DNA of 48,596 nt from an uncultured Halomicronema sp. Lineage in GTDB: Bacteria; Cyanobacteriota; Cyanobacteriia; Phormidesmidales; Phormidesmidaceae. The position numbers were made by a program, and so were the translations under genes. The DNA is taken from NCBI GenBank assembly GCA_937899725.1, contig CALCCA010000128.1, forward strand, positions 1-48,596, written 5' to 3'. Under the pieces are notes generated by a model. It saw only the letters and a list, made by a program, of their open reading frames with translations, was not told the origin of the DNA and made no database searches. Position 1 is the stretch's first letter; each line of letters begins with the position of its first letter. Below, piece by piece: positions 1 through 9,548 of the stretch.

Positions 1-371
1 AGAGCGAATTCAAGAGGCATTAAGTGTACCTCACGAAGCTGAGAAGCGCTGTAGTGAGGTGTATGAGCCGGAATAACCAGAACGCTGCCAACTTGAAAAT
101 GATGTCTTTGATATTGAGTGCCCAACCATTGCTCAACTTGAGTCGGTGCTTCTAAATGAATCAAGACTAAGTGGTGTTGAGAGGTGATCGCCGAAATTTC
201 GGAGGCAGGATGGTGATAGTAGCTTAGATGAACTCCACTCCATTGTCCTGGCTGGCTTGAAAGCAAGGCTCCTGAAGGCAAGACTTGTACGACTTCACGA
301 TCTTGAGTGAAATCTATTGTCAGAGCACGATGAGTCGCTAGTTCTTGAGATCTAGAGAATGACTTCTTCAC
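1..371 (-). CDS. AraC-family transcriptional regulator, N-terminal part (cut by window edge)
   Basis: The minus strand reads openly from a stop near 396 to the window edge. The translation resembles the N-terminal sensing part of cyanobacterial AraC-type regulators: a stretch reading LLSSQPGQWSGVHLSYYHHP, then HHLVLIHLEAP, then a cupin-like VGSVLVIPAHTPHY. The DNA-binding HTH half would lie beyond base 1. There is no ATG start. In-frame GTG at 371 and TTG at 380 are the candidates; I chose GTG, and this is uncertain. The target genes cannot be told from here. The next gene is read in the opposite direction with about 290 bases between them. The family call is fairly safe from the N-terminal pattern; the effector is unknown. 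Confidence 0.7.
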   Translation of the reverse strand, partial: MKKSFSRSQELATHRALTIDFTQDREVVQVLPSGALLSSQPGQWSGVHLSYYHHPASEISAITSQHHLVLIHLEAPTQVEQWLGTQYQRHHFQVGSVLVIPAHTPHYSASQLREVHLMPLEFA

Positions 372-663
372 TACAACCAACGCATTTATGGACTCTTAAA
401 TGCAACATAATTTCATTTCAATTATGCCTCACCCTTATACATCTTTATCGGCTACCACTCACCTTCATCGTTAGGTCAGTCCATGCGCACAAGATGTTGA
501 GGAATACTGACTGATAGATAGGCTACCGAAAGCAATGAGCACCAGATGAACAACCGATCTGAATTCAGAACAAATTTTAAGCTTATTGACCATATAGATA
601 GATTTAACAGATCGCTTCAATGGGGAAAGCTAAACTCAGGAATAGGTCATCCAGGTAATCTTC

Positions 664-999
664 ATGACAACACCAGCCGAATTTAGCTACTGCTGGCGCG
701 ATGTCTTAGCTCAGCACTACCGCCTCAGTGAATTCAAAGAGCGACTGACGCGTCCAGTACAAGCCTGGCTGAACACCTGCGAGTGGACTTTGATTGCAGA
801 AGGGGGCCAATCTCAGGTGCCCTTATTAGTGCTGCGCGCGCCCGGGCGCATTCGTCTGCGCGATCCTTTGTTACTTGATTTGGCAGAGAGCGCCCACCAT
901 AGTTGGGGGCCCATTGATCTCTCTTTGTTTTCTGCCGAGGCAACCGAACCCGTCCGCGTGTTAAGTCAAACGCTCGTTGACCTCAATCGTCATCAATAA
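664..999 (+). CDS. hypothetical protein, 111 aa
   Basis: This is a small open frame with an ATG start and codon use like the neighbouring real genes. The product is soluble: there is no signal peptide, membrane segment or cysteine-rich motif. It contains several Trp and Arg residues and a segment reading LLVLRAPGRIRLRDPLLLDL. I do not recognise the family. It ends seven bases inside the 3' end of the next gene, which is read on the other strand, so the two are convergent. A weak CAGG lies a few bases before the start. It is kept as real because the frame is open along its length, starts cleanly, and the reverse-strand frame over it is shorter and has no good features. Confidence 0.6.
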   Translation: MTTPAEFSYCWRDVLAQHYRLSEFKERLTRPVQAWLNTCEWTLIAEGGQSQVPLLVLRAPGRIRLRDPLLLDLAESAHHSWGPIDLSLFSAEATEPVRVLSQTLVDLNRHQ

Positions 1000-1211
1000 C
1001 TCAGCTTTAACGCGCTCACGGGCACCTCATCCCACGAAGGCACCGATCGCATCTGCACTACCCAGCCAGCTGCTTTTTGCTCTGGGGTGAGATTTGCTAA
1101 AAAAGATTCGTAACAGTCCTTTGCCTGCTGCTCATCCACGCAGGCAATGCAGGAATATAAAATCCCGCAAGGATCAATTTGCTCGTTCACCCAAATGACT
1201 GGCTCAGACAT
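993..1211 (-). CDS. hypothetical protein, 72 aa
   Basis: This is a small acidic protein. I chose the ATG at 1211, which gives an N-terminus reading MSEPVIWVNEQIDPCGILYS; an upstream in-frame start at 1235 would add eight residues. Two cysteines sit in the motif CGILYSCIAC, and the C-terminal part reads LTPEQKAAGWVVQMRSVPSW. It looks like a compact conserved cyanobacterial protein of unknown role, but I cannot name a family. It is convergent with the 664-999 gene (7-base overlap) and lies downstream of hmpF on the same strand, about 125 bases after its stop, so co-transcription with hmpF is possible. No function is proposed. Confidence 0.6.
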   Translation of the reverse strand: MSEPVIWVNEQIDPCGILYSCIACVDEQQAKDCYESFLANLTPEQKAAGWVVQMRSVPSWDEVPVSALKLSY

Positions 1212-1289
1212 ATGCGAGTTCAGCGATAACGCCAATCCTCATCCTCTCACAGATAGCTGGGGTTAAGGCGGACAGCCCCTAGCGTATGA

Positions 1290-1305
1290 CTGACTGAAAA
1301 GTCAG
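1290..1305 (-). terminator. small hairpin downstream of hmpF
   Basis: CTGACT and AGTCAG pair perfectly around a GAAA tetraloop, about 30 bases past the hmpF stop. GCCCCT (1275-1280) and AGGGGC (1319-1324) flank it and could form an outer stem. There is no clear T-run on the hmpF strand, so termination is only a guess. Confidence 0.25.
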
Positions 1306-1336
1306 GCTGAAATGTGAACAGGGGCCATTTAGTCAA

Positions 1337-3097
1337 TTAGGCCGATACCGCTGGTGAAGGGTCGCCCGCAGCCAGGGTTGACACTAACTGCTTGACCTCC
1401 GCGATCGCCTGCAGTTGATAGTCGCTGGCTTCTTGCACCTGTGACAAAGATGCGGTCATATCGTCCAGTTTCTGGCGCATCCCGTCAGCTTTTTCCTGCA
1501 AGGGGGCGAGCAATTCCGTCAGCAGTTGGATGCGACCATCAATGACCCCCACCTCGGCCTCTTGAGTCTTGAGGTTGCCATCTTGCTGTTTCAGCTCTTC
1601 TCGGCCAGTCGTCTGTTCGTTGGACTTTTGTTCAATTTCTTGTTTCAGCGCTTCAATTTGAGCCTGTATTTCTTTGATTTCTGCTTCCGCCTGCTGCAGC
1701 GTTTCCGAGGTCTGCTGTCGTGAGCCGTCAATTTGCTTCAAGATCGGCTCTAAATCCACGACATTGACCGGCGTTTCTTCCGCCGCTAGCCCCTGACGGC
1801 GACGCAACACTGCTTGATGCTGACTCAGAACTTCTTCTCGCTCTAATAGATTACGTCGCTGACCGACCAAGGTTTCGTTCAGCATCTGATAGCGATCTTG
1901 CTCATCGGTGAGTTCTGCCGCTAGCTGCAGGCGATCGAATTCGTTAGCCTGCTCAATCTTCTGCTGCAGTTCGTCGATCGCCTGCTGTTCTAGGGTCAAT
2001 TCCTCTTCTTGATCGTTCACAAACCGTGAAACTTTTTCCAAATCTTTCTCTAAATCAGAGACCGTCTTCTGTAGCTCTTCCAACGCTAGGGCATCGAGCG
2101 CCCCAACATCGACCTTATTACTCAGGCGCACCTTGTCCGAAGTGTTGAGCAGCTCATACACCTGCTGATACAGGTTGCTCTGCGACTGCAGCTGTTGGGA
2201 TAACCCTTGCACGTTAGCCTGCTTACTCAATAACAGCTGCTGTTGAAATTTCAAATCAGCCCGCCGCGTATTTAAAGCCGACTCCGCATCATGCCATTGA
2301 TGCCAGCGCTCGGTCAGGGCTTCGTGGTCTTGTTGCAGCTGCTGGCGTCGCTCTTCTAAGAGTCGCTGCTGGTCTTCTAACGATTGCTGGCGCTCAGCCA
2401 GTGTCGCCTGCTGCTGATTGACCAAGTCATAGGCTAAATTTAGCTGCTCGCGCACGCCCTCTGTTGGCGTCACGGCATTGGTCAAACGCTCTAAGGCTTC
2501 TTGCAGCTGATTGATCTGGGTTTCGTCTAAGCCGGCTTGTTGAGCTGCATTTTCTTGGCGCTCGTCAAACCGTCGCACCTCACCGTTTAAGTGATCCCAC
2601 GCCCCCTGCAGCTCTTCATGTTTGCGGTCAAGATCTTCTTTGATCGTGTCGAGTTCTTGCTGAGATGCCTCGATTTCTTGACGTTGAGCATCCAACTGCT
2701 CTAGATCGGCTTCGGCCTGCTCAACCTGCTCTTGACGAGTTTCGAGCTCGAGCTCGCGGCGGTTCAGTTCTTGACTTTGAAAGGTCAAAGACTGTTTCCA
2801 CTGGTCGATCTCTTCTTCTTGAGACTTAGATTTTTTCGCTTGGTTAGAAAAATTTTGCAAAATGCCGACCAGCGGCCGACCAGCGTCGTAATGACGCTGC
2901 ACTTGGCGATTGTTGGACAGCTCTACCATCACCAACGCCCCAGCGTTGTAGTTGGCATCGTCAGGTGCCGCAATCACTTCTTCGCCAGGAACCCCTGTCC
3001 AGGTATCACCTCGTTGACAGGCTAGAAGCTTAAAGTCTGCCTTACCACCACCGATGAAGCCACCAGACTTTTTTTGAACCTCAGCCAGATAAAGCAC
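1337..3097 (-). CDS. hmpF: HmpF, pilus motility/taxis coiled-coil protein
   Basis: This 586-residue protein starts with the HmpF signature (LYLAEVQKKSGGFIGGGKAD, then LLACQRGDTWTGVPGEEVI) in a globular domain of about 90 residues. A very long Gln/Glu/Leu-rich coiled coil follows from about residue 95 to 570, and there is no membrane segment. HmpF of Nostoc punctiforme sits at the leading cell pole and is needed for type IV pilus activity and directional movement. It is partnered with the Hmp chemotaxis-like proteins, which are encoded next door here on the other strand. The start is GTG at 3097, which matches the family N-terminus exactly. Length and domain order are normal for the family. 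It is divergent from hmpA across a long intergenic region that probably holds both promoters. Confidence 0.92.
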   Translation of the reverse strand: MLYLAEVQKKSGGFIGGGKADFKLLACQRGDTWTGVPGEEVIAAPDDANYNAGALVMVELSNNRQVQRHYDAGRPLVGILQNFSNQAKKSKSQEEEIDQWKQSLTFQSQELNRRELELETRQEQVEQAEADLEQLDAQRQEIEASQQELDTIKEDLDRKHEELQGAWDHLNGEVRRFDERQENAAQQAGLDETQINQLQEALERLTNAVTPTEGVREQLNLAYDLVNQQQATLAERQQSLEDQQRLLEERRQQLQQDHEALTERWHQWHDAESALNTRRADLKFQQQLLLSKQANVQGLSQQLQSQSNLYQQVYELLNTSDKVRLSNKVDVGALDALALEELQKTVSDLEKDLEKVSRFVNDQEEELTLEQQAIDELQQKIEQANEFDRLQLAAELTDEQDRYQMLNETLVGQRRNLLEREEVLSQHQAVLRRRQGLAAEETPVNVVDLEPILKQIDGSRQQTSETLQQAEAEIKEIQAQIEALKQEIEQKSNEQTTGREELKQQDGNLKTQEAEVGVIDGRIQLLTELLAPLQEKADGMRQKLDDMTASLSQVQEASDYQLQAIAEVKQLVSTLAAGDPSPAVSA

Positions 3098-3776
3098 GCT
3101 TGTCTTCCTCTTCCCGTATCGTGGTCACTGGGTGCCTATAACCTTGAGATGTTTGACTCAGAAGAACCGTTACCTGCAATACCAAATCTGCACTCGCAAC
3201 CTCGGTAACGCTTCTAATGACACCTATATTCGCCCTGTTCTCGCAGCGGGTATGCGACTCCTGTCGCCTGCCCTTAAACTAACTTATGTTGCCCAAGATA
3301 TGGGAAACCCGCACTACATGTCGCGACTGTCGATAATTGTATACGCCAATTCTGATCCCAACCTGTGAGTGTGTCAGGTTCAGTCTTTTTCGTCTCTCTT
3401 GGGGCCGTTTCTCGGTTCTGTGTCACCGACCTCGCATGATGGCCTCACCCCGGATATGACCACTCATGGGTCCGACGATCAAATGCCTGGGTCATTGCTG
3501 AGTTTAGTCATGAGGTGTAGTCCTGTTGCATCTAGCGACATTAGCCACGGTAGACCATATCATTGGAGACGATGGGCTAGGCTGCGAGAAGGCTGCTACG
3601 ATTGGGAGCATTCTGCGGCGCATTGCACCCGCTCAGCGACTCGCTCAGCGGCCCTCACTTTCCCTCTGCGGACGGTGATGGGGCCTGCTGTTGAGCGATC
3701 GCCGCCTGCCGTTCAGCTCTTAGCTGTTGTTGCATTTAAGCTTCACCCACCACTGATCGAGAATTGGCTACATCCT
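3098..3776. promoter_or_regulatory. long divergent hmpF/hmpA intergenic region
   Basis: About 680 bases separate the hmpF start from the family-type start of hmpA. A plus-strand frame is open from 3369 up to hmpA, but its translation is rich in Arg, Ser, His and Cys and does not look like a conserved domain. I therefore treat it as non-coding leader. It should hold the promoters of both motility units. I could not assign a specific sigma-factor box by eye. Confidence 0.45.
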
Positions 3777-5027
3777 ATGCAGGGGCAACTCGCCGAAATT
3801 GACATTCGCAGCATCTTGCAGCTCATTGAGTTAGGGCAAAGAACCGGTGAGCTTTATGTTGAAGCCTATGCACCTGCCGCCGCACCCAGCTCTGCTTTAT
3901 CCGCCGCCCAGAGCTATTCACCTCGGTCTTGGCTGATCTTTTTTCTCAACGGCCAGATTGTCTATGCAGGCGCGACTGATGGCCAGCTCAGCCGTCTTCA
4001 GGAATATTTGCATCGCTACAGTCTAGAAGCGGCTCTCAAAGACGTCGATGTGCCCGCGATCGCCACCTTTAACTCTCCCGAATACGGTTATCTCTGGGCA
4101 CTGTTAGAGAATCACACCCTCACCCCTGAGCAAGGGCGCACCATTCTCAGCGGTATGGTGCATGAAACCCTATTTGACGTGCTGAGTCTGCACCAAGGCT
4201 CTTTTGTCTTCAAACTAGCCGCCGGTCTCAGTCCCCAACTCACCACCTTTGAGATCAGCTCCTTCATCGCTACCATCACCACCCACATTCAGGCGTGGAA
4301 CCAGTTTTACCCGCATATTCAGTCACCGCATCAGTGCCCAGCGGTCGTGGATGATCTGCCCATCCATCGCAACGATGAGAAAACCAAGCGGCTGCTGAGT
4401 TGGATGGATGGGCAGACTTCGATACAGCAGATGGCGCGCTATCTCAACCGAAATGTGGTCACCGTTGCCAAGTCGATCTATCCCTACGTCCGGCAAGGGC
4501 TCATTCACCTGCCTCATATGGCCGCTGCCCCCACCGCTGACAGCGGCCCAGAAGAATGGCATGCCACCCAAGTGCCGCGCATTGTTTGCGTCGATGATGG
4601 TCTCACGATTCGCCAAACGGTGGAACAAATCCTTGATAGTCACGGCTACGAGGCGACCTCCATCGGCAATCCGCTGCGAGCGCTCAGCCTCCTGTTTCAA
4701 CTGCAGCCTGATCTCATTCTGTGCGATATTGCCATGCCAGAGCTTGAAGGCTATGAACTCTGCGCCATGCTACGGCAATCAACCCGCTTTCGACAAACTC
4801 CGATTGTCATGCTGACGGGCAAAGATGGGTTTATTGATCGCGTCAAAGCTCGCATGGCTGGGGCTACGGACTATCTCACCAAACCTTTTGGTGCTCAAGA
4901 GTTACTGACTCTGGTGGAACGGTATGTCGGCTTAGGCAACCCGGCCCGACTCAACCCCGATCGCCTCTTGGCCGAGGCCATTAAAGATGATCCAGAGTTA
5001 GAAACGAACCCTTCGGCCTTTTCGTGA
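3777..5027 (+). CDS. hmpA: PatA-family response regulator (HmpA/PilG/TaxP1-type)
   Basis: This is a 416-residue response regulator. Residues 1 to about 250 form the PatA N-terminal (DUF4388-type) domain, opening with the typical MQGQLAEIDIRSILQLIELG and containing a helical linker. Residues 268-390 form a receiver domain: acidic pair in RIVCVDDG, phospho-acceptor Asp317 in LCDIAMPELEG, and Lys in YLTKPFG. There is no DNA-binding domain. In PatA/PilG/TaxP1 proteins this architecture takes phosphate from the CheA kinase and acts on the pilus motors. I placed the start at the ATG at 3777 because it matches the family N-terminus; the frame stays open 408 bases upstream to a GTG at 3369. It leads the rightward hmp gene series, but 540 bases separate it from the next gene, so it may be a separate transcript. 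Confidence 0.88.
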   Translation: MQGQLAEIDIRSILQLIELGQRTGELYVEAYAPAAAPSSALSAAQSYSPRSWLIFFLNGQIVYAGATDGQLSRLQEYLHRYSLEAALKDVDVPAIATFNSPEYGYLWALLENHTLTPEQGRTILSGMVHETLFDVLSLHQGSFVFKLAAGLSPQLTTFEISSFIATITTHIQAWNQFYPHIQSPHQCPAVVDDLPIHRNDEKTKRLLSWMDGQTSIQQMARYLNRNVVTVAKSIYPYVRQGLIHLPHMAAAPTADSGPEEWHATQVPRIVCVDDGLTIRQTVEQILDSHGYEATSIGNPLRALSLLFQLQPDLILCDIAMPELEGYELCAMLRQSTRFRQTPIVMLTGKDGFIDRVKARMAGATDYLTKPFGAQELLTLVERYVGLGNPARLNPDRLLAEAIKDDPELETNPSAFS

Positions 5028-5569
5028 TGATGGCAAAATAGCCTTGGTTTATGACTCTGACTGCTCGTGCCAGTCGTGCAGTGCGCTCGGTTGAACCAGT
5101 AACGGATGCGGCGATCGCCGTGGCCAACCCTTGCCAAATCAGAATTTCATCGCTAAATTTGCTTGACTTCACCATTATTTCGATGATGGTGGTGCTCTGT
5201 TCGGCTCTGCCCTGGGTTTGACCGCCCACAGTTTTGGGGCAAATCATGCTTCTGAGAACTGCTTCAACGGTTAGTCTTCTCTGGGTTTGATCGCTTATTA
5301 GAGTCTGATGAGAACCCGCAGGCCTAGCGACCCGCTAGCCAATCACATCTAGTTCGGAGGCAATCTTGAGTGGCGCGGCCCCAATCGCTATTCAGCTAAG
5401 CCATCACAAGTTAACCAATTAATGCAGATCGCAAGCATTTTGTAGGTTTGGGGTACCTTAAAAAGCACAGGATATTGATGCAGTTAGCAAGCTGTAGTAA
5501 TTGCTCAGACCAGCCAATTAAATCTAAAAAATTGCATCAGGGAAGCCAATTTGCGAGTTGTTGAATATT
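5028..5569. other. 540-base gap inside the hmp locus
   Basis: This gap separates hmpA from hmpB. Short minus-strand frames run through 4895-5247 and overlap the 3' end of hmpA, but they lack a recognisable domain and I do not call them genes. I see no clear terminator, tRNA or repeat. A separate promoter for hmpB-E, or a small RNA, could be here; neither is shown by the sequence. Confidence 0.3.
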
Positions 5570-5938
5570 ATGAGCATGGTTTTAGTGGTGGAGGATAGTA
5601 TTCCCCAACGGGAAATGATCACTGAACTGCTAAGGGGAAATGGCTTAGAGGTCGCTGCCGCAACCGATGGCGTTGAGGCCCTGGCACAAATTCAAGCGGG
5701 TGAACATCCTGATCTCGTCGTGCTCGACATTGTGATGCCTCGCATGAATGGCTATGAAGTTTGCCGCCGACTTAAAGCTGACCCTATTACCCAGCATGTT
5801 CCGGTTATTTTATGTTCTTCCAAAGGGGAAGAATTTGACCGCTATTGGGGCATGAAACAAGGCGCTGATGCCTACATTGCCAAACCGTTTCAACCAACAG
5901 AGCTGATTGGCACGGTCAAACAGTTGCTTCGAGCATAG
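5570..5938 (+). CDS. hmpB: CheY-like response regulator (HmpB/PilH/TaxY-type)
   Basis: This is a single receiver domain of 122 residues. It carries the acidic pocket (VLVVEDS, Glu8/Asp9), phospho-acceptor Asp53 in LVVLDIVMPRMNGYE, the conserved Thr/Ser position in VILCSSKGEE, and Lys in AYIAKPFQP. The segment EEFDRYWGMKQGADAYIAKP is characteristic of the PilH-type regulator in cyanobacterial pilus chemotaxis clusters. There is no output domain, so it probably works as a phosphate sink or by binding a motor partner. I used the ATG at 5570; a TTG at 5558 is also in frame. hmpC starts 22 bases after the stop, so these two are surely co-transcribed. Confidence 0.92.
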   Translation: MSMVLVVEDSIPQREMITELLRGNGLEVAAATDGVEALAQIQAGEHPDLVVLDIVMPRMNGYEVCRRLKADPITQHVPVILCSSKGEEFDRYWGMKQGADAYIAKPFQPTELIGTVKQLLRA

Positions 5939-5960
5939 TTAGTGAGGGATAGAGAAACAG

Positions 5961-6494
5961 ATGGTCGGCAATCCCGATTTTTTAACGGGCAGAGGGCAAG
6001 AACAAGGCCCCGAGCTGCAAGAACTGGAAACGCCCGAAGGCGAACTTTACCTGCGCTTTTTTGTGACCTCAGGTGATGAGTTTGCCCTGCCAGCGACGGG
6101 AATTCGGCGCATTATTGAGCACCCTCCTGACAGAATTACGGCAGTTCCCAATGTGTCACCGCTTTTGTTAGGTACCCTAAATGAACAAGGTCGCGTCATC
6201 TGGGTCGCCGATTTAGGCCAATTTCTGGGTTATGCCACGCAGCTGAATACCGACCGGCCTGAGATCCCCGTCATCGCGGTTGAAGAACAGGGAACTATGT
6301 TAGGCTTGGCGGTTAATCAGATTGTTGGGACAGATTGGATGGATCTCGAAAACCTCAATCTTTCTCAGGGGACGCCTGATACGATGGCCCCCTTTCTGAA
6401 GGGAGAGTGGGCGATGGACGAAAATGACTCTGAGCGAGTGGTTCGGCTACTGGATCACGTCGCTGTTCTGAGGTCAGCTCGCTGGGCGGCCTAA
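5961..6494 (+). CDS. hmpC: CheW-like adaptor (HmpC/PilI/TaxW-type)
   Basis: This 177-residue protein carries one CheW domain (about residues 25-150). Features include the beta-strand LYLRFFVTSGDEFALPA, the hydrophobic VSPLLLGTLNEQGRVIWVAD near the middle, and VIAVEEQGTMLGLAVNQIVG. CheW proteins bridge chemoreceptor and CheA kinase in a signalling array. There is no membrane segment. A GAGGGA precedes the ATG. It sits between hmpB (22 bases upstream) and hmpD (39 bases downstream), as in other pil/tax3/hmp clusters, so its partners should be the HmpD receptor and the HmpE kinase encoded next to it. Length is usual for this CheW type. Confidence 0.9.
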   Translation: MVGNPDFLTGRGQEQGPELQELETPEGELYLRFFVTSGDEFALPATGIRRIIEHPPDRITAVPNVSPLLLGTLNEQGRVIWVADLGQFLGYATQLNTDRPEIPVIAVEEQGTMLGLAVNQIVGTDWMDLENLNLSQGTPDTMAPFLKGEWAMDENDSERVVRLLDHVAVLRSARWAA

Positions 6495-6533
6495 CCGCTG
6501 TATTTAGATTGCTTAAATGGCAGGAGAGAGGAA

Positions 6534-9350
6534 ATGGCGTCGAGCACTGATTATACTCAAGCATATCAGAAAGCTGAAAGAGCCTACATGCAAGGCAGCT
6601 ACGAAGATGCTGCCGGGATTATCGATCAGCTGGCTGCCGACTATCCTACGGATCCCAGTGTGCTGCTGCTCCGGGGGCATATCTATTGCTATGGCTTACA
6701 TCGCTATAGCGAAGCTCGCGATCAGTATCAGGCGGTGCTCAACATCACATCAGACCCGGAGTTTGTTGACTTTGCCCACAACGGCTTGGCCTATGCCGAA
6801 GAGCAGTCGGCTGCCACGTCCTCTTACGGTGCCGATGATGTTGACGTTGAGAGCATGACCGATGGCAATGCCACGTTGGCTGACCTCTCAATTCCCCAAG
6901 AAGCTTTTGCCGAGCATGATGCGGGTGCGCCTGAGATTTTTGAAGAAGAAGATCTGACTGATTTCAATCTGAGCGCAGCTGAGGTGGATTTGGAGTTGTC
7001 AAACGACTTGACCGACGCCGATGATGCCTTTGCCAGTCCCTTTGATCTGCCTGCCGAAGACTTTCCTCCCTCCGTCTCTGAAGCTTCGTCGGCAACTGCG
7101 GATCCCTTCGCCGCTCCTAGCGTTTCCGAGCCAGACTTGGCCGATATGCCTGACGAGACGCCTTTTGGTGCCAACCTTGATTTGTCAGACATTGACATGC
7201 CCGTATCAGAAATGACGGGGGATGATCCGTTTTCGGCTTTTGAAAATTTAGAAACCGCTGAGACTGATCCTGAGCCGCTGGCTAACCCGAGTCTGATTGA
7301 TATCGATGTGGCAACGGCTCCGACCGCCATGGAAGCGGAGCTCGACATGGCAGAGGAACTCGACTACGGCGACTACGATGACAGCTTGCTGCCGGAAGAT
7401 GCCACGATGGCAATGGGCGCCGATGAGCAAACGCTCTTTATGGCAGAACCTGTGGCCGAGTCTCCCGATCTTGCTGAGGCGGCGGCCGAGGCCGCGATTG
7501 CTGAGGATTTTTCGAGTTCAGCTTACCCGCTCGACGACAGTCCGACGGGTGAAACCTACGATGACCTCAGTTTTACTGACAATGGTGCGGCGATCGCTGA
7601 TGACAGCTCCAGCAGTCAAAGTAACGTCGATTTCTTAGATGAGTTTGATGAATTTGACGACCTGGGCAGCATTCCTGATTTTGAGCTGACGGATAGTTCC
7701 GCCGGGTTCACTAGCCCTTCTGCTGGGAGTTCTGGCTTTAACGCCAGCGATGACACGGGCGAGACGAGTTTCGGAGCCTCCGACTTTGCCCTCGATGACA
7801 CTAGCTCCGCCAGTCTTGAGAACGAAGAGATGTTCAGCATCTCCGAAACGGCGGATCAGCTGCCGGCTTTTGCTCAGGTCGATGACGATGAAACGGCCTC
7901 AGCGCAGGTTGAGCAGGGCAGCTTAGCGTTTTTAGAAAACGCCTCTATTGATAAAAAGCAGATCATGATTGCAGGCGTGACGGGCTTAGTCTCAGCCTTC
8001 ACCGTTGCCGCTGTTAACTTTATCGGTGCTAGTCTGTTGCCCGAGCAGAAGTTGCCTCGGGGCATTCCTCCGGCGATGGCGATCGCGGCTGGCCTGGCTG
8101 GTTTCGGCACGGCGGCCGGAGTCGGGCACCTGGCTAACCGCCGGACCAAACAGGGCCTAGAAAACCTGCAGGCACAATTTGCCTCAGTGTCTCAAGGCAA
8201 CCTCAACGCTCGCGCCACCGTTTACGCGGAGGACGATGTGGGGCAGCTATCGACGGGCTTTAACCAGATGGCTCGGGTGATTTTGACCACTACCAGTGAA
8301 GCTCAGCGCAAAGCGCAGGAGCAAGAACAGGCTAAAGAAGATCTGCAGCGCCAGGTGATTCGTCTACTCGACGACGTGGAAGGAGCGGCCCGAGGCGATC
8401 TCACTGTTCAAGCCGAAGTGACCGCTGACGTGTTGGGAGCGGTCGCTGACTCCTTTAACCTGACGATTCAAAACCTGCAGGAAATTGTCCAACAGGTGAG
8501 TGCGGCCGCTCGCCAGGTAAGTAACGCCTCTGCTGAGAATGAAACCTTTGCGCGCAGTCTGTCTGCTGACGCACTGCGACAGGCGGAGGAGCTGGCTGTC
8601 ACCTTAAACTCGGTGCAGGTGATGACCGACTCGATTCAGCGGGTGGCCGAAAGCGCCCGTGAGGCTGAAGAGGTGGCGCGGTCAGCTTCGGCCACTGCCC
8701 TGCGGGGGGGGGAATCGGTGGAACGGACGGTGGCCGGTATTCTCGAAATTCGCGAAACCGTGGCGGAAACGACTCGTAAAGTGAAGCGTCTGGCCGAATC
8801 TTCCCAAGAAATTTCGAAGATTGTGGCCTTGATTTCTCAAATTGCCTCCCGGACGAACCTTCTCGCCCTCAATGCCAGTATTGAGGCCGCGCGCGCCGGT
8901 GAAGCGGGTCGGGGCTTTGCCATCGTGGCCGATGAGGTGCGGCAGCTGGCTGACCGAGCCGCGAAAGCATCGAAAGAAATTGAACAAATCGTCTTGCAAA
9001 TTCAAAGTGAGACGAGTGGGGTGATGACGGCGATGGAAGAAGGTACCCAGCAGGTGATTGAGGGCACCCGCCTGGCGGAACAGGCGAAGCGATCGCTAGA
9101 AGATATTATTCAAGTCTCCAACCGCATTGACGTCTTGGTGCGCTCTATTACCGCTGACACCGTTGAGCAAACCGAAACCTCGCGAACCGTGGCGCAGGTG
9201 ATGCAATCGGTGGAACTGACTGCGCAGGAAACCTCTCAAGAATCTCAGCGGGTGTCAGGCTCATTGCAGAATCTGGTGGGCGTCGCCCGCGACCTGCTCA
9301 CCTCAGTGGAACGCTTTAAGGTAGACAAAACGGAGGATACAGCCAGCTAG
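6534..9350 (+). CDS. hmpD: methyl-accepting chemotaxis protein (HmpD/PilJ/TaxD1-type)
   Basis: This is a 938-residue receptor. Residues 5-85 resemble tetratricopeptide repeats ([18 protein letters not shown], then [12 protein letters not shown]). Residues 90 to about 465 form an acidic Asp/Glu/Ala/Ser-rich linker. Two hydrophobic segments lie at about 477-498 and 514-533, separated by only a short loop. A HAMP-like segment follows (about 535-590). The methyl-accepting coiled coil spans about 640-930, with the signalling tip around 772-805 ([18 protein letters not shown], then [11 protein letters not shown]). The membrane hairpin leaves no room for a periplasmic ligand domain, so input is probably intracellular or through pilus components. 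A clear AGGAGAG precedes the ATG. It follows hmpC by 39 bases and precedes the CheA gene by about 200. Confidence 0.92.
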   Translation: MASSTDYTQAYQKAERAYMQGSYEDAAGIIDQLAADYPTDPSVLLLRGHIYCYGLHRYSEARDQYQAVLNITSDPEFVDFAHNGLAYAEEQSAATSSYGADDVDVESMTDGNATLADLSIPQEAFAEHDAGAPEIFEEEDLTDFNLSAAEVDLELSNDLTDADDAFASPFDLPAEDFPPSVSEASSATADPFAAPSVSEPDLADMPDETPFGANLDLSDIDMPVSEMTGDDPFSAFENLETAETDPEPLANPSLIDIDVATAPTAMEAELDMAEELDYGDYDDSLLPEDATMAMGADEQTLFMAEPVAESPDLAEAAAEAAIAEDFSSSAYPLDDSPTGETYDDLSFTDNGAAIADDSSSSQSNVDFLDEFDEFDDLGSIPDFELTDSSAGFTSPSAGSSGFNASDDTGETSFGASDFALDDTSSASLENEEMFSISETADQLPAFAQVDDDETASAQVEQGSLAFLENASIDKKQIMIAGVTGLVSAFTVAAVNFIGASLLPEQKLPRGIPPAMAIAAGLAGFGTAAGVGHLANRRTKQGLENLQAQFASVSQGNLNARATVYAEDDVGQLSTGFNQMARVILTTTSEAQRKAQEQEQAKEDLQRQVIRLLDDVEGAARGDLTVQAEVTADVLGAVADSFNLTIQNLQEIVQQVSAAARQVSNASAENETFARSLSADALRQAEELAVTLNSVQVMTDSIQRVAESAREAEEVARSASATALRGGESVERTVAGILEIRETVAETTRKVKRLAESSQEISKIVALISQIASRTNLLALNASIEAARAGEAGRGFAIVADEVRQLADRAAKASKEIEQIVLQIQSETSGVMTAMEEGTQQVIEGTRLAEQAKRSLEDIIQVSNRIDVLVRSITADTVEQTETSRTVAQVMQSVELTAQETSQESQRVSGSLQNLVGVARDLLTSVERFKVDKTEDTAS

Positions 9351-9548
9351 AGGAAATACAGCCACCGGTCAACTCTGCCGAAATATTAAGGGCTGTAAAA
9401 GTACGCATTTTCGACCCACTAAGATGTCTCAGCAAGGGTGTGTTTAGCCCAACCAGCTGACTGCAGCAGACATGGGGAAGTCAGTTTTCATACCGCGATC
9501 GATCAATTCAAGGGCACCACACACGAGCACGAGGGGGGATAGTCCGCC

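Noticed and set aside
3132-3368. Plus-strand frame of 78 codons upstream of hmpA
   Set aside because: Its composition is unlike a conserved protein and it lies in the expected promoter region of hmpF and hmpA.
4981-5247. Minus-strand frame of 88 codons in the hmpA-hmpB gap
   Set aside because: It overlaps the 3' end of hmpA, has no recognisable motif and no ribosome binding site. Most likely chance.
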